DNA from: Flavihumibacter sp. UBA7668
Lineage (GTDB): Bacteria; Bacteroidota; Bacteroidia; Chitinophagales; Chitinophagaceae
Assembly (NCBI RefSeq): GCF_002483205.1
Contig: NZ_DLHM01000003.1
Location: forward strand, 1 to 64,000
Length of the DNA stretch: 64,000 nucleotides
Direction: 5' to 3'
This document shows positions 52,387 through 61,374 of the stretch, piece by piece. The translations under genes and the position numbers were made by a program. Below the pieces are notes generated by a model. It was not told where the DNA came from, searched no databases, and saw only the letters and a list, made by a program, of their open reading frames with translations. The stretch's first letter is position 1. Each line of letters starts with the position of its first letter.

Positions 52387-54273
52387 ATGCATTATGTATC
52401 GGTAGAAGGGTTAGGAAAGAGTTATGGCATCAAGCCACTGTTCGAGAATATTTCCTTTCATATAGAAGAAGGTGACAAAATTGCCCTTATAGCAAGAAAT
52501 GGTTCAGGAAAATCCACTTTACTTAAAATTTTGGCAGGCAGGGAAACTGCCGAAAATGGAACCTGTTGGATCAATAAAGATGTAACGGTGGCATTATTTG
52601 ATCAGGAACCTGTTTTTGAAGAGGATAAAACAATACTGGATAATATTTTCCAACATAATCATCCTACACTCAATGCGATCAAGGCTTACGAAAAAGCAAG
52701 TGAAGAGGAAGATGGTGATGCCATGGGGGACGCCATTGAAAAAATGGACGATACCGGTGGATGGGATTTTGAAGCCAAGGTGAAGCAGATCCTGGGAAAG
52801 CTGAATATTCACCACCTGACCCAGGTAGTGGGTACGCTTTCCGGCGGACAAAGAAAGCGAGTGGCATTGGCCCGAACCCTAATTGATATAGGATTCGATC
52901 ACAAGCATACGCTTTTGATCATGGATGAGCCTACCAATCACCTTGATATTCAAACTGTAGAATGGCTTGAACATTTTTTGAATCAGGAGAAAGTAACCCT
53001 ATTACTGGTAACGCACGATCGCTATTTCCTGGACGCCGTTTGTGAAGAAATCTGGGAACTGGACGGCAGTGAACTATATACCTATAAAGGTGATTATGAA
53101 ACTTATATAGAAAGGAAATCAGCCAGAATGGAGCAACAGTCCGCTAGTGTAGATAAGGCACGGAATATTTACCGGAAAGAGCTGGAATGGATGCGGAAAC
53201 AGCCCAAGGCAAGAACCACCAAATCAAAAAGCCGAATTGATGCGTTTACAGAAGTTGAATCAAAGGCCAAACAGCGGTTGGAAGAGCAGGCTTTACAGTT
53301 GCAGATGAAGATGAACCGCCTGGGCGGAAAGGTAATCGAGCTTAAAAAAATCAATAAAAAATACGGTGAAAAAGAAATTCTGAAAGGATTTGATTATACG
53401 TTTAAAAAAGGAGATCGTATTGGGATTGTTGGACCGAACGGTGTAGGCAAATCCACTTTTTTAAATATTCTGCAAGGTCTGGAACAGGCAGACAGCGGCA
53501 AGGTTAATATTGGTGAAACAATTGTTTTCGGCTATTATTCACAGGATGGACTCACTTACAAAGAGGATATGCGGGTAATTGAATACGTGAAAACATTTGC
53601 AGAAAACTTTCCGCTTGCTGACGGTGGTAGTCTGAGTGCCTCCCAATTCTTACAGTTATTTCTTTTCAGCCCGGATCAGCAATACAGTTATATCAGCAAA
53701 CTGAGTGGTGGTGAAAAAAAGCGATTGTTACTACTCACTATTCTTTTCAGAAATCCGAATTTTCTTATTCTGGATGAGCCAACGAATGACCTGGATCTGC
53801 CTACACTAGCCGTGTTGGAGAATTTTTTATCGGAATTTCAGGGTTGTATTTTAATTGTTTCGCACGACCGGTATTTTATGGATCGGCTGGTTGATCATCT
53901 GTTCGTTTTTGAAGGAGCTGCCACCGTTCGTGATTTCCCTGGCAATTATACCCTCTATCGGATCTGGCAAAAAGAACAGGAACAAAAAACTGTTTCCGTC
54001 ATTCCGGAACAGCCGAAACAAATAGAAACAGAAACAACCAGTACCACCAACTCTGCACCGAAGAAAAAATTCTCCTTTAATGAGAAACGTGAGTTTGAAC
54101 AATTGGAGAAGGAAATCCCATTATTGGAAAAGGAAAAAGCAAAACTGAGTGAGCAGATGGCAGCAGGTTCGCTCGATTACAATCAGCTTCAGGATCTGGC
54201 AAACAGGATTGGAAAAATTACACAGGAGCTGGAAAATAAGGAAATGAGGTGGCTGGAATTAAGTGAAATGTGA
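52387..54273 (+). CDS. ABC-F family ATPase, Uup-like
   Basis: A 628-residue soluble protein with two ABC ATPase domains and no membrane helices. The first has Walker A ARNGSGKST, signature LSGGQRKRVALARTL and DEPTNHLD; the second has GPNGVGKST, LSGGEKKRLLL and DEPTNDLD. A linker (about 230-310) with many basic residues and a C-terminal coiled-coil domain (about 555-628, EFEQLEKEIPLLEKEKAKL) match Uup, a ribosome-associated ABC-F protein. The role in translation quality control is inferred. Purine-rich repeats begin right at its stop. Confidence 0.92.
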   Translation: MHYVSVEGLGKSYGIKPLFENISFHIEEGDKIALIARNGSGKSTLLKILAGRETAENGTCWINKDVTVALFDQEPVFEEDKTILDNIFQHNHPTLNAIKAYEKASEEEDGDAMGDAIEKMDDTGGWDFEAKVKQILGKLNIHHLTQVVGTLSGGQRKRVALARTLIDIGFDHKHTLLIMDEPTNHLDIQTVEWLEHFLNQEKVTLLLVTHDRYFLDAVCEEIWELDGSELYTYKGDYETYIERKSARMEQQSASVDKARNIYRKELEWMRKQPKARTTKSKSRIDAFTEVESKAKQRLEEQALQLQMKMNRLGGKVIELKKINKKYGEKEILKGFDYTFKKGDRIGIVGPNGVGKSTFLNILQGLEQADSGKVNIGETIVFGYYSQDGLTYKEDMRVIEYVKTFAENFPLADGGSLSASQFLQLFLFSPDQQYSYISKLSGGEKKRLLLLTILFRNPNFLILDEPTNDLDLPTLAVLENFLSEFQGCILIVSHDRYFMDRLVDHLFVFEGAATVRDFPGNYTLYRIWQKEQEQKTVSVIPEQPKQIETETTSTTNSAPKKKFSFNEKREFEQLEKEIPLLEKEKAKLSEQMAAGSLDYNQLQDLANRIGKITQELENKEMRWLELSEM

Positions 54274-54347
54274 GAGGTGAAAGGTGAAAGTTAGAGGTGA
54301 AAGGTGAAAGGTGAAAGTTAGAGGTGAAAGGTGAAAGGTGAAAGTTA
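54274..54347 (+). repeat. Tandem purine-rich heptad repeats
   Basis: Units of 20, 27 and 27 bp (54274-54293, 54294-54320, 54321-54347), each composed of GAGGTGAAA/GGTGAAA heptads ending in GTTA, run directly from the ABC-F stop to the convergent MFS stop. The coding strand of the ABC-F gene carries the purines. Confidence 0.92.
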
Positions 54348-55559
54348 GAGGATGCGGCGGCGTTTGAAATGCCAGAATGCAAGGGCTACCAGGGTACAGA
54401 TACAACCATTAACAAACCAGGTGAAACGAAATCCATTGGACTCAGCCAATTGGGAAGACAACATTGGTCCGAGGGTTTGTGCTGCAGACCAGGCCATTGT
54501 ATACAAGGCCGCATATTGACCTCTGTTATGGGCACTGCTCCGATTAATCCAGAAACTGTTCATGAATGGCATTGCCAGCATTTCACCTGCAGTAATAATG
54601 GTAATAAACACAAAAGCGATGGGGAGTCCGATTGTTCCGAGTCCAAGCAACAGATAAAATACTGCTACCAATGCTACTCCCATGGCGATATAGGTTAGCT
54701 GGTTTCTGCGGCCCTCCAACTGATATATCAGGATCATTTCAACAAAAACAATAAGTACCCCATTGTAAGCCATCAGCATACCAATCTGAGGTTCTGAAAA
54801 ATGAAGCGTCTGTCGGAAATAAACCGTAAGAGTTGTGAAAATTTGAAAAAAACAGGCAGCAAATAAGGTAACCAAAATTATAAACAAAAGGTAGGCTTTG
54901 TCTTTATATACGGTTGGTCCGGGTGGGATGGCAGCGGTTTTATGCTTTTGCTGTCTGGTATGATGATCAGCCGCTTCGCGTAAAAAAACAACCATTAAAA
55001 TGGCAGCTAAAAAATTAGTAATGCCATCGATCCAGAATAACCACTGATAGCTGAATTTGGCTATAATTCCACCCATTGCACTGCCAACTGCCCAACCCAG
55101 ATTTACTGCCAGCCGGTTGAGGGAATAGGATCTGGTTCTGTTTTCCGGTGTACTATAAAAGGCAATAGCAGTTGAATTTGCAGGACGAAACGCTTCGTTA
55201 ACAAAACTCAGCAAAAAGGTAAAAAGACAAATAAAGGGGAAGGATTGAATAAAGCTCAATACCCAGAATAAAATGGCACCACCGCCCAGGGCAACCATCT
55301 GGACTTTATAAAAGCCAATCTTATCCGTGAGTTTCCCTCCAACAAAAGCACCGGCAAATGCTCCAATTCCAAAGCAGCCGAATACAAGTCCGGCATCTCC
55401 TATTGAGTAGCCCATTTCCGGACTGGTCATATACAGAGATAGAAAGGGCACTACCATAGTACCGCTCCGATTGATCAGCATGATCAGGGAGAGCAGCCAG
55501 GTTTCCCGGGACAAACCGGAATATGCACCGCGATAAGCAGAAAAAGTTCGTGAAAGCAT
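54345..55559 (-). CDS. MFS transporter
   Basis: A 404-residue inner-membrane protein with 12 predicted helices. Motifs include GGKLTDKIGFYKV (loop 2-3), RPANSTAIAFYSTPENRTRSYSLNRLAVNLGWAVGS split across helices 4-5, and a second-half QLEGRRNQL loop. Substrate is unknown. ATG 55559 is preferred; the longest frame starts at TTG 55571, within a hairpin. Its C-terminal stop lies in the tandem repeats shared with the ABC-F gene. Confidence 0.87.
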   Translation of the reverse strand: MLSRTFSAYRGAYSGLSRETWLLSLIMLINRSGTMVVPFLSLYMTSPEMGYSIGDAGLVFGCFGIGAFAGAFVGGKLTDKIGFYKVQMVALGGGAILFWVLSFIQSFPFICLFTFLLSFVNEAFRPANSTAIAFYSTPENRTRSYSLNRLAVNLGWAVGSAMGGIIAKFSYQWLFWIDGITNFLAAILMVVFLREAADHHTRQQKHKTAAIPPGPTVYKDKAYLLFIILVTLFAACFFQIFTTLTVYFRQTLHFSEPQIGMLMAYNGVLIVFVEMILIYQLEGRRNQLTYIAMGVALVAVFYLLLGLGTIGLPIAFVFITIITAGEMLAMPFMNSFWINRSSAHNRGQYAALYTMAWSAAQTLGPMLSSQLAESNGFRFTWFVNGCICTLVALAFWHFKRRRIL

Positions 55560-55590
55560 AAGGCGGCACAAAAATATTCTGTGCCGCCTT
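55560..55590. terminator. Hairpin between DUF4197 and MFS genes
   Basis: An 11-bp perfect stem (55560-55570 with 55580-55590), GC-rich, with a 9-base loop abuts the MFS start. It is downstream of the DUF4197 gene on the minus strand; there is only a weak T run, so it may be a weak terminator, processing site or attenuator. Confidence 0.55.
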
Positions 55591-55624
55591 TACTTGGTTA
55601 CCGTTTAACAAGATTTAACGGATA

Positions 55625-56359
55625 TTAACTGCCGAATACTTTTTTGAGAATATCATTTACCCTGGCAGCAGGATTAGTTCTGATTTTTTTCTCTTCGTCT
55701 GCCACATAATAGAAAATACCATCGATGGCTTTATCGGTTACATAGGCAGAAAGATCGGGATTTACTTTTTTAAAACTCACTTTATTATAGGCGTCAAATA
55801 CAGCTGTCCAGTATTTGGTGGCACCTGTTTTTTCTAGTGAGGATTCAATAACCGGCCGGAAAGCGGACATTAATTCAGGCGAGGTTGATTTTCTCAAATA
55901 ACCGGTGGCTGCTGTATCAGTACCACGAAGGATACTTAATCCGTCCTTTACGGTCATGTTTTTTACTGCACTAACAAAAATAGGTGCTGCTGATTTGGAA
56001 GCATCTTCCGCTGCCCGGTTGATGCTTAGAATGGCATCATCCACCAGTTTACCCATGCCGAGCGCACGTAATTTTTGTTCTACCTGCTGAGCTTCCGGGG
56101 GCAATAATACTTTTACGGCTGCATCTTTGAAAAATCCATCTGCAGCAGAAAGTTTGTTGGCACTGTTTTGGGTACCGACTGCAAGTGCTTCTTTAAGGCC
56201 GGCAACAATATCTTCAGAGGATAAACCACCTCCTGATTTGTTTTTATTCAGGAGTCCACCGGCTTTTTTCAGAATGCTGCCACCGCCACTTTCACCGGTT
56301 TGGGCCTGGGTGGTAAAAAATAGGGATGTAGCTAAAAAGGAGAGTACTAGTTTTCGCAT
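55625..56359 (-). CDS. DUF4197 secreted protein
   Basis: A 244-residue exported protein with signal peptide (ATSLFFTTQAQ), a Gly/Ser-rich short linker and an all-helical DUF4197 domain (about 50-244) with LKEALAVGTQNSANKLSA and AAPIFVSAVKNMTVKDGLSI segments. The family is common in Bacteroidota and Proteobacteria; function is unknown. Confidence 0.88.
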   Translation of the reverse strand: MRKLVLSFLATSLFFTTQAQTGESGGGSILKKAGGLLNKNKSGGGLSSEDIVAGLKEALAVGTQNSANKLSAADGFFKDAAVKVLLPPEAQQVEQKLRALGMGKLVDDAILSINRAAEDASKSAAPIFVSAVKNMTVKDGLSILRGTDTAATGYLRKSTSPELMSAFRPVIESSLEKTGATKYWTAVFDAYNKVSFKKVNPDLSAYVTDKAIDGIFYYVADEEKKIRTNPAARVNDILKKVFGS

Positions 56360-56477
56360 AGGAACTTATTTAATCAATCAATTACACTAAATTAAACGTA
56401 TCTCAACAAAGAATAGATGTATCCAACCAACAATTAATGTTAAAAAGGATAGTAAATTCGACCCTTCAAAATAATCT

Positions 56478-57263
56478 ATGCGTAAAATTCTTGTATCCTC
56501 CGGATTTCTTTTATGGGCAACCTGTTCAATAGCCCAGACCAGTGGGAAACCCAAAACGGCTACTCCGGTTAAAAAGCCAGCTACTAACACAGCAGCAAAA
56601 CCAGGAAGCAAATCCGTAACCAAACCTCCTACAAAAACAGCAACAGCAGGCGCACCGGTTCTGAAAACGGCTAAAGACAGTATGAGTTATGCCATTGGTA
56701 TGAGTCTGGCTAATTTTTATAAAGACCAGGGCATATCCGATATCAATACAGGCTTGGTTTCCAGAGCTTTAAATGATGCATTAAAAAATCAACCAACATT
56801 GCTCACCGAAGAACAAATGAATATGAGTATTACCAATTATTTACAGAATTTAAAGAAAGAAAAATCAGCTGCAGCAAGAAAGCAGGGCGCTGATTTTTTG
56901 GCAGCCAACAAAACCAAACCAGGTGTGGTTGAATTACCCAGTGGCCTGCAGTACCAGATCATTCAGGAAGGAACCGGACCCAAACCCGGTTTAACGGATA
57001 AGGTAAAATGCCATTATCATGGAACATTGCTGGACGGAACCATATTTGATAGCTCGGTAGATCGCGGACAACCCATCGATTTTCCGGTTAACGGCGTGAT
57101 TCGCGGTTGGATTGAAGCCCTTCAATTGATGCCGGTTGGCAGTAAATGGAAACTCTTCATCCCGGCAGATCTTGCTTATGGTGACCAGCAGGCGGGAGCC
57201 AAGATTGCCCCCGGATCTACCCTCGTGTTTGATGTGGAGTTGATAGAAATTGTCGGAAAATAG
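56478..57263 (+). CDS. FKBP-type peptidyl-prolyl isomerase, exported
   Basis: A 261-residue exported protein. After the signal peptide (ATCSIAQ) comes a Thr/Lys/Pro/Ala-rich linker (about 22-60), then an FKBP N-terminal dimerisation domain (about 65-140), and an FKBP-type PPIase domain (about 150-260) with GLQYQIIQEGTGPKP, HYHGTLLDGTIFDSS and FIPADLAYGD motifs. It accelerates proline isomerisation during folding of envelope proteins. A purine-rich repeat begins in its stop codon. Confidence 0.93.
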   Translation: MRKILVSSGFLLWATCSIAQTSGKPKTATPVKKPATNTAAKPGSKSVTKPPTKTATAGAPVLKTAKDSMSYAIGMSLANFYKDQGISDINTGLVSRALNDALKNQPTLLTEEQMNMSITNYLQNLKKEKSAAARKQGADFLAANKTKPGVVELPSGLQYQIIQEGTGPKPGLTDKVKCHYHGTLLDGTIFDSSVDRGQPIDFPVNGVIRGWIEALQLMPVGSKWKLFIPADLAYGDQQAGAKIAPGSTLVFDVELIEIVGK

Positions 57264-57330
57264 GAAAAGGAGACAACGGAGGAAAAGGAGACAAAGGAGG
57301 AGAGGGAGAAAGAGGGGAATGGGAGAAGAT
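57263..57330 (+). repeat. Purine-only repeat tract after FKBP gene
   Basis: Two 18-bp copies (57263-57280 and 57281-57298), one mismatch apart, are followed by degenerate GGAGAGGGAGAA-type sequence. The tract is almost all purine on the FKBP coding strand and begins at the last base of its stop codon. Confidence 0.88.
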
Positions 57331-57338
57331 TAACACTA

Positions 57339-57378
57339 AAAAAGCAAAAGACCGGAAGTCTCCGGTCTTTTGCTTTTT
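57339..57378. terminator. Bidirectional terminator between FKBP and PKD genes
   Basis: A perfect 18-bp stem (57339-57356... with 57361-57378) and a 4-base loop has A and T runs at the outer ends, which suits termination of transcripts from either side. Confidence 0.93.
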
Positions 57379-57427
57379 TATTTTAAACAGTACCATAGAA
57401 GGACTGTCCAAGTTTTATTTGGTTTTT

Positions 57428-57479
57428 TCTCACTTCTCACTTCCCACTTCTGATGTCTCACCTTCACTTCTCACTTTAC
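57428..57479 (-). repeat. Purine-rich heptad tract after PKD gene
   Basis: On the plus strand it reads as repeated CTCACTT/CACTTCT-type heptads; on the minus strand, the sense strand of the PKD gene, it is purine-rich AGTGAGA/GAAGTGA. It overlaps the PKD stop codon (57471-57473). Confidence 0.85.
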
Positions 57480-57803
57480 TATAAGTTTCACTTCGTCAGA
57501 TGACACCCCACCTTTATCGTCCATAACAGTTAGGCGGAAGGAGTAGGTTCCTTTTTGAACTTTGTTGAGGCCGGTAATGGCAGCACCTGGGTTAATTATT
57601 TCAACGGGATTACCGGCAGTCTGGGTCCAGTGATATCTGGAAATAATTCCATCCGGTTCGCGTGAACCGGTGCCATCCAATTGAATAAATTCATTTGAGG
57701 AAACCTGGCTATCATCCCCTGCATGGGCAGTTGGCGGGATATTGCCATTATTTGAATAGGCCGAAGCCAGGAACAGCGAAGCTGTCAGAAGGATCAGATT
57801 CAT
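57471..57803 (-). CDS. Small exported PKD-domain protein
   Basis: A 110-residue protein with signal peptide (LFLASAYS) followed by a single PKD/K319-like immunoglobulin-type domain (about 25-110): PTAHAGDDSQVSSNEFIQLDGTGS, then RYHWTQTAG and GTYSFRLTVMDDKGGVSSDEV. Usually PKD domains occur in large surface proteins; a one-domain protein is unusual and may bind other envelope partners or glycans. Confidence 0.83.
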   Translation of the reverse strand: MNLILLTASLFLASAYSNNGNIPPTAHAGDDSQVSSNEFIQLDGTGSREPDGIISRYHWTQTAGNPVEIINPGAAITGLNKVQKGTYSFRLTVMDDKGGVSSDEVKLIVK

Positions 57804-57889
57804 AGTACGGATTTTTTACTGAAACTAAAACGTCTGACAGTTCGCTATTATTATGCCAATTCTGAAAGGAGATGCTAAAACTCTGCTAA

Positions 57890-59551
57890 TTAACCGGCAT
57901 TGTATAATAAATCATAGTATTCATGTGCCATACGGTTGCTGTCGAATTGAAAACGGACATCCCGCATTCCGTTCTTCACAACCTGCCTCCAGGTATCCCT
58001 GTTGTTATAGTAGAGGGGTAAAATCTGCTCTTCCAGAATCCGATATAACATATGCAGATCATATTCATCCTGTTCATGAGTATTCATATTGGCGTAATCC
58101 GCTTTTGGAATTACGAATCCATTGTTCCCGTGATTCACGAATTCCGGGATCCAGCCATCATCTGTACTGAAGTTGGCTGCACCATTCATAGCGGCCGTCA
58201 TTCCGCTGGTTCCGGACGCTTCACGGGGTACTCGTGGATTATTTAACCAACAATCGGCGGCCTGTTTCAATCTTTTAGACAACGCCAATTCATATCCGAT
58301 AACCACGGCCATATTCCGGTGGTTCCGGCTCATATGAACCAGGTGATTAAAATCATTAATAGCCGGATAATCCATCGGATAGGGCTTTCCTGCCCAGATT
58401 ATTTGAACGGGGTATTTACTGTTTTCCAGTAAACGGGTAAATCGTTGAATATCCCGTGTAATCATATCAGCCCGCTTATAGCCGGCAAACCGACGTGCCC
58501 AAACAATGGTAAACACATCCGGATTAAATTGTTTTCCGGTCTGGTCTGCAACAATTTCAAAAGCCCTACGCTTAAGGTGCCGTTTGCGGTCATCAAACTG
58601 ATAATCATTGCCCTCTTCCATGAAGCGATACAACTGCTTATCTGCCCAGTATTTCCAGTTTTGCGCATTTGTAATGGAGAGAATTGGGCAAATGCCAGTA
58701 TGTTTTTCCCACATAGCCCTAGATACATAGCCATGTAATTGGGAAACTCCGTTTGCGATCCTTGCAAATCTTAAGGCTACCAGAGAATGATTGAACTGAT
58801 CATCCTGAATACCCGTCAACTGACGAACTTCATCCAGTGACAGTCCACAGAAATAACTCATTTTATGGCAGAGATAGATATCGTGTTTTTCATTGCCGGC
58901 TTCTTCCGGGGTGTGCGTGGTGAATACCAGCCGTTTCCGTACTTCCTGGAGATTGTTTCCAAATCGGCGATATAAATAGAATGCGGCACTGATTCCATGT
59001 GCTTCATTCAGGTGATACACATCCGGAGTAAAGCCGATTTCATCCAGCAATTTAGCCCCTCCTACTCCCAGTAAGATAAACTGGGCAACTTTGGTGGCCA
59101 CATTGGCATCATACAGTCTGTGGGTGATGGTTTGTGATACATAATCGTTCTCCGGCAAATCCGTACTCAACAGAAAAAGAGGAGCTGATTGAAAGGTATC
59201 CGGAGGCAGGTACCAAACTTTTACCCAAACCGGATGATCATGAATGGAAATCTGAAATTTAATGCCGGTATCCTGTAAAAAACTGTATTGCTTTTCCATC
59301 CAGGTAACCTGAAGGGTTTGATCCTGATTCCGAGCCTGATCATAATAGCCAAACTTCCATAAAATCCCGATTCCAATAAGGTTTTGCTTTAGTTCATACG
59401 CACTTCTTAAATGCGAGCCTGATAAAAAGCCTAAACCACCACTGTATATTTTCAAAGGTTGATGAATGGCAAACTCCATGGAGAAATAGGCAATCTTCTT
59501 TGAATAACGTTCTTCTCCCTGATAGGGAACACTGAAATTTCTAAAACTCAT
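57890..59551 (-). CDS. Alpha-glucan phosphorylase-like (GT35) with Lys-to-Thr change
   Basis: A 553-residue short-form glucan phosphorylase with the GT35 features: IAYFSMEFAIHQPLKIYSGGLGFLSG, TPDVYHLNEAHGISAAF, TTHTPEEAGNE, WARRFAGYKRADM and PREASGTSGM near residue 450. The PLP-binding lysine, expected directly after GTSGM, is Thr452 (codon ACG). Without it the usual PLP-dependent phosphorolysis should be impossible, so the protein may be inactive, bind glycogen or use another chemistry. The rest of the fold looks intact. Confidence 0.85.
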   Translation of the reverse strand: MSFRNFSVPYQGEERYSKKIAYFSMEFAIHQPLKIYSGGLGFLSGSHLRSAYELKQNLIGIGILWKFGYYDQARNQDQTLQVTWMEKQYSFLQDTGIKFQISIHDHPVWVKVWYLPPDTFQSAPLFLLSTDLPENDYVSQTITHRLYDANVATKVAQFILLGVGGAKLLDEIGFTPDVYHLNEAHGISAAFYLYRRFGNNLQEVRKRLVFTTHTPEEAGNEKHDIYLCHKMSYFCGLSLDEVRQLTGIQDDQFNHSLVALRFARIANGVSQLHGYVSRAMWEKHTGICPILSITNAQNWKYWADKQLYRFMEEGNDYQFDDRKRHLKRRAFEIVADQTGKQFNPDVFTIVWARRFAGYKRADMITRDIQRFTRLLENSKYPVQIIWAGKPYPMDYPAINDFNHLVHMSRNHRNMAVVIGYELALSKRLKQAADCWLNNPRVPREASGTSGMTAAMNGAANFSTDDGWIPEFVNHGNNGFVIPKADYANMNTHEQDEYDLHMLYRILEEQILPLYYNNRDTWRQVVKNGMRDVRFQFDSNRMAHEYYDLLYNAG

Positions 59552-59621
59552 ATGGCATCATTGGTTTTATCTAATGTGTATTAAATACGCAATTTAATGG
59601 AATCAGCGGATACCTTACAGA

Positions 59622-60596
59622 TTACTTCTTTTTACGGGAAGTTGTTGTTGTAGCTTTCTTTTTACGGGTATACCTTCCTTCAAAAAAACATTTTATATCG
59701 CGATAGGATCCGCATCCCTCTAATTCTTTCATTGTTACATTATTTCCGGAGAAATTAAAATCTATAACGCAGGGTCCATTGTTTTCCGTATACCTTGCTG
59801 AATTTGACCCGGTAATTTTGGCTTCTCCTTTCAATTCTCCAATGCATTCTCCCTTATCTTTTTCAAAATGAATAAAGAAAAGCAGGGTGCCTTTCTTATG
59901 ACCATCTCTGAATGATACAATATTCCGGCTTGCACCCAGATAATCACCACTGAGCTTATGTGTAAGTGAAAGTGTATCAATCGGATTAAGAATCTTTTGT
60001 GTTTTATTTGCCTGGTCGTTGGATTCTGTAAGAATCAATGTAAAAACGCCGGCACTGTTATAAACGAATACATCCTTATGGTAAAAAATCTGACCATCCG
60101 GAGCAGTTCGTTGTCGTAGCGTTGTAAATGTATAACGGCTGTCCAAATTGGATAGGGATTGTTCTTTTTTTTGTGGGGTTGAACTACTGATAACCAACGG
60201 TAATGCTGCCCGAAATTGTTCCTGCTCAAAAACAAGCGCATAGCCGGCTCTTTTGGTACCAAGCGCAGCTTTTATCAACAAATAGGTTTCAGCATCTTTT
60301 ATGGAAGTTTTTCCAATTGGATAGATCTGTGGTTTTGCTTTCTTTCCAAAAACGGGTTGCAGAATAGAATCCGGCACAAACTGAGCAAAAATTTTATTTC
60401 CGATTCGTAAAGAGTCCGGTGATTTTTTAGCAAGTGATGTATCTGCCAGGTGAAAAGGCAATTTTATTTCCGGAAAAAATTCGATAAAATCAGCAGCTAC
60501 CACTTCATCGGTATCAAGGAGCTGCTTTTTTTTCGATTTGCATCCGACCATCCAAATTAGAATAAAAATAACTGCGATCCGGCTTTTCCAATACAT
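59622..60596 (-). CDS. Lipoprotein of unknown function
   Basis: A 324-residue lipoprotein with signal and lipobox MVGC (Cys near residue 19), followed by a Lys-rich stretch. The mature domain is mixed, with a Cys-containing C-terminal region (GECIGELKGEAKITG, GPCVIDFNFSGNNVTM, GCGSYRDIKCFFEG) that may form disulfides, and a Lys/Arg/Thr-rich tail. I do not recognise the family. Confidence 0.75.
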   Translation of the reverse strand: MYWKSRIAVIFILIWMVGCKSKKKQLLDTDEVVAADFIEFFPEIKLPFHLADTSLAKKSPDSLRIGNKIFAQFVPDSILQPVFGKKAKPQIYPIGKTSIKDAETYLLIKAALGTKRAGYALVFEQEQFRAALPLVISSSTPQKKEQSLSNLDSRYTFTTLRQRTAPDGQIFYHKDVFVYNSAGVFTLILTESNDQANKTQKILNPIDTLSLTHKLSGDYLGASRNIVSFRDGHKKGTLLFFIHFEKDKGECIGELKGEAKITGSNSARYTENNGPCVIDFNFSGNNVTMKELEGCGSYRDIKCFFEGRYTRKKKATTTTSRKKK

Positions 60597-60693
60597 TGGC
60601 TAGGTTTTCCTTGAGTCGCTAAAATACTCCATTTCAAATAGCCTCAATTTTTTGGTTGATCTATTTTTTTTAGATTCGCCTAAATATTGTGAT

Positions 60694-61371
60694 TTGAAAT
60701 ATAGCAGCAGTAAGGAAAACTATATAAAAGCCATCTACCATCTGGAACAGGATGAACCGGTGGTGAGTACCAATTCACTGGCCCGCCAATTAAGCACCAA
60801 ACCCGCTTCTGTAACGGATATGCTTAAGAAATTGCATGAACAGGAATTGTTGGAATATGAACCTTACAAAGGGGTACGGCTGACAGAATCCGGTAAAATG
60901 CTGGCCTTGCAGATTATCCGAAAACACCGGTTATGGGAGTTTTTTCTGGTGGAAAAATTGGGTTTTGGCTGGGAGGAAGTGCATGAAATTGCAGAGGAAT
61001 TGGAACATATCAGCAGCAGGAAACTGATTGATCGCCTGGATGAGTTCCTTGGAAAACCAAAAACGGATCCTCATGGTGATCCTATTCCGGATGCCGGAGG
61101 AAAGATGCCATTAATAGAACGAATTTGCCTGTTGGATCTTCCCGGGGGAGTTGCAGCTGATCTGATCAGTGTTTCCAATCAATCTGCTGATATGTTGGAT
61201 CTTTTAAAACATTATTCGATCGAAATTGGAACCCGCCTGGAAGTAAGTAACCGGTTTCAATTCGATCATTCGCTTCAGGTTATAGTACAGGGAAATTCAA
61301 AAGTAACGATCAGTGAACACCTGGCCACTCATCTTTTTGTTGCCTATGCAAAGGATACTCCGGGTAAATAA
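60694..61371 (+). CDS. DtxR/MntR-family metal-dependent regulator
   Basis: A 225-residue transcription factor. An N-terminal winged-helix domain (KENYIKAIYHLEQDEPVVSTNSLARQLSTKPASVTDML split over helices) is followed by a dimerisation domain with metal-site residues (HRLWEFFLVEKLGFGWEEVHEIAEELEHI) and a C-terminal FeoA/SH3-like domain (about 150-225). It represses manganese or iron uptake genes in response to metal. The best start is TTG 60694; a longer TTG frame from 60652 lacks family support. Confidence 0.88.
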   Translation: MKYSSSKENYIKAIYHLEQDEPVVSTNSLARQLSTKPASVTDMLKKLHEQELLEYEPYKGVRLTESGKMLALQIIRKHRLWEFFLVEKLGFGWEEVHEIAEELEHISSRKLIDRLDEFLGKPKTDPHGDPIPDAGGKMPLIERICLLDLPGGVAADLISVSNQSADMLDLLKHYSIEIGTRLEVSNRFQFDHSLQVIVQGNSKVTISEHLATHLFVAYAKDTPGK

Positions 61372-61374
61372 AAC

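Noticed and set aside
54274..54347. CRISPR array
   Set aside because: The repeats are contiguous low-complexity heptads with no unique spacers and no cas genes nearby.
57217..57411. Minus-strand frame with Ser-Pro-Leu-Pro repeats
   Set aside because: The amino-acid repeats come from translating the purine-rich tract; the frame crosses a terminator.
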